From Oscillospiraceae bacterium (lineage in GTDB: Bacteria > Bacillota > Clostridia > Oscillospirales > Ruminococcaceae), in assembly GCA_009784765.1 (NCBI GenBank), contig WQXP01000027.1, positions 1 through 9,620 on the forward strand: DNA of 9,620 nucleotides, in the 5' to 3' direction. The notes under the pieces were generated by a model, which was not told where the DNA came from, ran no database searches, and was given only the letters and a program-made list of their open reading frames with translations. A program made the translations under genes and the position numbers. Below, piece by piece: positions 6,597 to 9,620 of this stretch; the stretch's first letter is position 1, and every line of letters begins with the position of its first letter.

Positions 6597-8852
6597 ATGA
6601 ATGTCCGAAAAAAAATCCTAGTTCCAATGATAGCACTGACAATCGGGTGCGGAATCGCTGTACTTATTTCTTCTATCATACTGTTTGACAGAGAACTCAG
6701 CAACACGATGGACGATAAAATTAACACTGCTGCCGGTGTTGCCGAAAATACAATCGCGGACTTAAAAGAACGTGCGCGCCTTGCTGTAATCGGAATGGCG
6801 AACAACCCTGCTTTGGCAGAGGCTTTAATAAACGACGACCGCGACGCGATTGTGAATATGGCGATTGCTATGGACGCTACCACGCAAATTGACTATTGCA
6901 CCGTTCTTGACGGTGACGGGGTAATAATCTATCGTACACACCAACCCGAACTCTTCGGGGATAACTTTGCGCATATGCCGCATATCAGGCAGGCACTCGC
7001 GGGGGAGTGCGATGTGTTTATCATTCAGGGGCTGACAATCGTTCTCGGAATATCGGCAGGGGCGCCGATTTATAACGAAGACGGTGATATAATCGGGGCA
7101 GTAACACTTGGCTTCAGGCTTGATGAGCAGGCGTTCGCCGATAATCTGAGCAAGTTGATTGGCTGTGAGATTACAGTGTTTTCGAACGATGAGCGGGTTT
7201 CAACTACAGTTAAAGATGAAAACGGCGATTATGTTTTAGGGACGACTGCTCCGCGGCACATAAGCGACCAAGTTCTTGCAGGGGGAACACACATAAGCCG
7301 GCTTGAGTTGTTCGGCAAGACCGTCTTGGCTAAATACAGCCCGTTGCAGGGTGAGGGCGGTGAAATAGTCGGAATGTTGTTTATCGGGTATTACACAGAT
7401 GAAGACGCAGCGAAAATGCAGGTTTTTGTTATGAGCGGGGTGCTGATTACTCTTGCTTTGCTGATTATTTGCATTATAATAGCGCGGGGTGTCTCGGGGA
7501 TAGTTGAGAAGCGGCTCACGAGTATGATGGACGAGGTTAGTGAAGCGCGTGATGTTGCAGAACTTGCTAATAAGGCTAAATCAAGCTTTTTAGCTAATAT
7601 GAGCCACGAAATCCGCACGCCTATGAACAGCATTGTGGGCTTTTCAGAGTTGGCTTTGGATAAGGATATTTGCGAAGACACGAAAGGTTATTTAATAAAC
7701 ATTCTTGAAAATTCCCGTTGGCTTTTGCAGATTATCAATGACATTTTAGACATTTCTAAAATCGAGTCCGGTAAGATGGAGTTGGAACGAATACCCTTCA
7801 GTATGCCTGATATTTTTACGAATTGCCGCACCATGATTGTGCAAAAAGCGCAGGAGAAGGGCTTGGTACTGCATTTCTATGCTGAGCCGTCATTCGGGAA
7901 AGTCCCTCTCGGAGACCCGGTGAGGTTAAGGCAGGTTCTTACTAATCTGCTCTCGAATGCGGTGAAATTCACGAGTTCGGGTATTATTAAGCTTCATGCG
8001 GCGATTAAAGTTTCGACGGCTGATACCATGACAATGGCTTTCGAAGTGAAAGACAGCGGAATCGGAATGACACCCGAACAAATCGAACGTGTGTTCGACC
8101 CTTTCATGCAAGCTGAATCAGGCACGACACGCAAATACGGCGGAACGGGCCTCGGGCTTGCGATTACCAAAAACATTTTAGAGTTAATGGGCGGGAAACT
8201 GATGATTGAAAGTATGCCCGGGGTAGGCAGCAAGTTCAGTTTTGAACTTACTTTTGATGTCATTGAATCTCAGGAAGTAGACGTTATTGAAAAAATCTCT
8301 CCTCAAATCGTTGTGGAAAAACCGTCTTTTGAGGGGGAGATTCTTCTGTGCGAAGATAATTCGCTTAACCAGCAGGTCATGCGCGAACATTTAACAAGAG
8401 TCGGCATTACAACAGTTGTAGCCGAAAATGGCAAAATCGGTGTTGATATGGTTCGCGAACGCTTACAAAATGGCGCGAAGCAGTTCGATTTGATTTTCAT
8501 GGATATGCATATGCCTGTTATGGACGGCCTTGAAGCTTCTGCGAAAATCATTGAATTAGGAACAGGAGTCCCCATTGTCGCTTTGACTGCTAATGTCATG
8601 GCACACGACCGCGAATTATACAAACAAATCGGAATGGTTGACTATGTGGGCAAGCCCTTTACTTCTCAAGAATTGTGGCAGTGCTTGCTCAAGTATTTCG
8701 CGCCGCGTTCGTGGCTGAAGGAAGACAGCGTGCAACTTGCTCAAGCTGACGATGAATTGCGTCGGAAGCTAATCGCAAACTTTGTTGACAACAACACAGA
8801 TGTCTTTGCGAAATCACTGCGGCAATCGCCGGGGGAGAGCCTGAGAATCTAA
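6597..8852 (+). CDS. Membrane-bound hybrid sensor histidine kinase (Cache-like sensor, HisKA, HATPase, receiver), frame broken before its Hpt domain
   Basis: The open frame gives 751 residues. Helix 1 is at residues 7-30. An external sensor at about 31-275 has Cache-like sequence, including [20 protein letters not shown] and two Gly-rich strands ([19 protein letters not shown]). Helix 2 is at 276-297. A signalling helix without an evident HAMP domain leads to HisKA with H337 in SHEIRTPMN. The HATPase part has the N box (N454), G1 DSGIGM (D486) and G2 GGTGLGL (G515-G520). The receiver has E586/D587, phospho-acceptor D636 in FMDMHMP, T664 and K686. All catalytic residues are present, so autokinase and receiver activity are expected. 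After A738 the open frame leaves the expected Hpt sequence: the last 13 residues ([13 protein letters not shown]) are out of frame. ATG 6597 has a modest site, GAAAGG at 6579-6584, spaced 12 bases. The signal sensed is unknown. Confidence 0.9.
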   Translation: MNVRKKILVPMIALTIGCGIAVLISSIILFDRELSNTMDDKINTAAGVAENTIADLKERARLAVIGMANNPALAEALINDDRDAIVNMAIAMDATTQIDYCTVLDGDGVIIYRTHQPELFGDNFAHMPHIRQALAGECDVFIIQGLTIVLGISAGAPIYNEDGDIIGAVTLGFRLDEQAFADNLSKLIGCEITVFSNDERVSTTVKDENGDYVLGTTAPRHISDQVLAGGTHISRLELFGKTVLAKYSPLQGEGGEIVGMLFIGYYTDEDAAKMQVFVMSGVLITLALLIICIIIARGVSGIVEKRLTSMMDEVSEARDVAELANKAKSSFLANMSHEIRTPMNSIVGFSELALDKDICEDTKGYLINILENSRWLLQIINDILDISKIESGKMELERIPFSMPDIFTNCRTMIVQKAQEKGLVLHFYAEPSFGKVPLGDPVRLRQVLTNLLSNAVKFTSSGIIKLHAAIKVSTADTMTMAFEVKDSGIGMTPEQIERVFDPFMQAESGTTRKYGGTGLGLAITKNILELMGGKLMIESMPGVGSKFSFELTFDVIESQEVDVIEKISPQIVVEKPSFEGEILLCEDNSLNQQVMREHLTRVGITTVVAENGKIGVDMVRERLQNGAKQFDLIFMDMHMPVMDGLEASAKIIELGTGVPIVALTANVMAHDRELYKQIGMVDYVGKPFTSQELWQCLLKYFAPRSWLKEDSVQLAQADDELRRKLIANFVDNNTDVFAKSLRQSPGESLRI

Positions 8853-9271
8853 CCATTGCACACCGCCTTGCACATACACTCAAAGGGAATGCAGGGCAGC
8901 TCGGGAAGGGTGCTTTGCAAAAAGCTGCCGAAGAAGTTGAAGAGCGGCTCAAAAACGGTGATGAACTTTCACCTGCGTTTATGGCAAATCTTGAAGCTGA
9001 GTTAAGTGCGGTACTCATGGAATTTAGGCCTCTTTGCTCTGTGGGTGATATTGCGCAAAATTCGGAGGTGTTGGATTTATCACAGCAGAACGAACTCGTT
9101 GAGGTTTTGTTGCCGCTCTTGAAAAAAGGCGACCCGGAGTGTCTGCAATACGTCGATAAGCTTAGGGCAGTCAGCGGAAGCGGCGAACTTATTCACAAGA
9201 TGCAGAAGTTTGATTTTAAGACAGCACTCGAAATGCTTGAAAACTGTACAAGGGAAGGAGGCGCGAAATGA
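8810..9271 (+). pseudogene. Displaced C-terminal Hpt domain of the hybrid kinase (-1 frame)
   Basis: In the frame shifted by -1 relative to the kinase, codons from 8810 read [20 protein letters not shown] and then AHTLKGNAGQLGKGALQKAA. This is the canonical Hpt helix, with the phospho-histidine codon at 8873-8875. The remainder, with a conserved-looking tail (PLLKKGDPECLQYVDKLRAV, then KFDFKTALEMLE), is the usual C-terminal extension of such clostridial hybrid kinases as I know them. The upstream kinase frame supplies the beginning of the same domain ([19 protein letters not shown]). One base added between about 8806 and 8811 joins both into an 891-residue protein with His at 760. An alternative TTG start at 8915 after GGGAAGGG would omit the active histidine, so it does not make a working Hpt protein. 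The 153-codon piece shows no other damage, which points to a recent mutation or a sequence error. Confidence 0.85.
9255..9261 (+). promoter_or_regulatory. Strong Shine-Dalgarno for the iron-sulfur protein gene
   Basis: AAGGAGG lies 6 bases before ATG 9268, inside the last codons of the Hpt reading frame. It is the best ribosome binding site in the window and supports the ATGA stop/start overlap. Confidence 0.75.
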
Positions 9272-9620
9272 GAGACTTGGTGAAGACGAATCTTGATGTT
9301 TGTACCGGTTGTAATCGTTGTGTAAGAAATTGCCCGATGGAAACAGCTAACGTAACTTATTTAGACGAGAACGATAACATCAAGGTTAAGGTTGACTGTA
9401 ATCAATGTGTTGTCTGCGGGATTTGTGTTTATGCTTGCAAGCATGATGCACGATATTTCGCTGATGATACTAAGCGTTTCTTTGAGGATTTGGCTGCAGG
9501 TGTTCCTATTTCGATTGTTGCCGCCCCTTCTGTACGAATCAACATACCCGAGTATAGGCGGCTGTTCACTTATTTCAAGAAGCTTGGAGTTAATAAGATT
9601 TACGGTGCTTCTTTCGGGGC
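9268..9620 (+). CDS. 2x[4Fe-4S] protein, N-terminal part of a sensory-type [FeFe]-hydrogenase-like protein (3' end outside window)
   Basis: The first 117 codons are present. Two ferredoxin motifs are visible: C12-x2-C15-x2-C18-x3-C22-P and C47-x2-C50-x2-C53-x3-C57. The second lacks the usual Pro and is preceded by an extra C44. After them come RYFADDTKRFFEDLAAGVPI and SIVAAPSVRINIPEY, then FKKLGVNKIYGASFG. This order (two clusters, a DD..RFFEDL helix, a 'VAPS' strand, then 'LGV..I..SFG') is the N-terminus I associate with clostridial proteins annotated as [Fe-Fe] hydrogenase large subunit C-terminal domain proteins, often linked to signalling domains. The H-cluster cysteines would lie beyond the window, so catalytic capacity cannot be judged. 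The start overlaps the preceding stop as ATGA. Alternative: another 2x[4Fe-4S] electron-transfer protein. Confidence 0.75.
   Translation, partial: MRDLVKTNLDVCTGCNRCVRNCPMETANVTYLDENDNIKVKVDCNQCVVCGICVYACKHDARYFADDTKRFFEDLAAGVPISIVAAPSVRINIPEYRRLFTYFKKLGVNKIYGASFG

Noticed and set aside
6485..6883. Reverse-strand 132-codon ORF with KFWAI/KIWVL/KIWAV periodicity
   Set aside because: The periodicity is only the complement of the 15-bp repeat, and most of the ORF lies antisense to the well-supported kinase N-terminus. It has no recognisable domain.
8831..8835. GGGGG run near the end of the kinase frame as the frameshift site
   Set aside because: A one-base change there would also restore the frame, but the -1 frame already reads canonical Hpt sequence (EITAAIAGG) upstream of it, which places the break at about 8806-8811.
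8915..9271. Separate small gene starting at TTG 8915
   Set aside because: It has a purine-rich stretch upstream, but the product would lack the phospho-histidine at 8873-8875 and begin inside a helix. It is the rest of the broken kinase gene.
1..9620. tRNA, rRNA, CRISPR array, insertion sequence or attachment site
   Set aside because: Almost the whole window is coding, and the only intergenic stretch over 40 bases (6503-6596) holds the stem-loop and the 15-bp repeats. No terminal inverted repeats, transposase motifs or spaced long direct repeats were seen.

Overview
The window looks like a chromosomal piece of an anaerobic, low- to mid-GC Clostridia-type Firmicute. The reasons are strong purine-rich Shine-Dalgarno sites before most genes, a family set (YIP1, DUF5696-type secreted protein, two CUT1-type sugar permeases) that I associate with Firmicutes, and a 2x[4Fe-4S] protein that starts like the [FeFe]-hydrogenase-related proteins of Clostridia. 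The placement rests on recognising protein families, not on any search. All supported genes are on the + strand.

Region 1 (1-6502) is a tightly packed operon. It opens with the C-terminal tail of a membrane-anchored protein (ends 118). Then come a YIP1-family membrane protein (155-790), a large secreted DUF5696-like protein (816-3662), a MalF-type permease starting at GTG (3668-4996) and a MalG-type permease (5018-6502). Gaps are 5 to 36 bases, so the genes are probably co-transcribed. No ATPase or solute-binding protein is visible here. The simplest reading is a carbohydrate-uptake locus in which the secreted protein binds or processes a glycan and the two permeases form the channel, with the ATPase coming from elsewhere. 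Both permeases carry unusually long charged cytoplasmic N-termini, and one of them contains a perfect-length 7-residue tandem repeat.

Region 2 (6503-6596) is a short intergenic stretch with a perfect 8-bp stem-loop (probable operon terminator) followed by three copies of a 15-bp repeat. Read in one frame, the repeat gives a 22-codon ORF with pentapeptide periodicity that ends flush against the next start codon.

Region 3 (6597-9620) is a signalling and redox cassette. A membrane-bound hybrid histidine kinase (Cache-like sensor, HisKA, HATPase, receiver) should end in a histidine phosphotransfer (Hpt) domain, but the reading frame is broken near 8806-8811. The last 13 residues of the open frame are out-of-frame sequence. 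The Hpt domain with its phospho-histidine continues in the -1 frame to 9271. Restoring one base gives an 891-residue protein. Its stop codon overlaps (ATGA) the start of a [4Fe-4S] protein that runs off the window and resembles sensory-type [FeFe]-hydrogenase-like proteins. The translational coupling suggests a two-gene redox or H2-linked phosphorelay.

The most checkable novelties are the kinase frameshift, the kinase/iron-sulfur coupling, the N-terminal extensions of both permeases, and the isolated four-cysteine cluster of the secreted protein.
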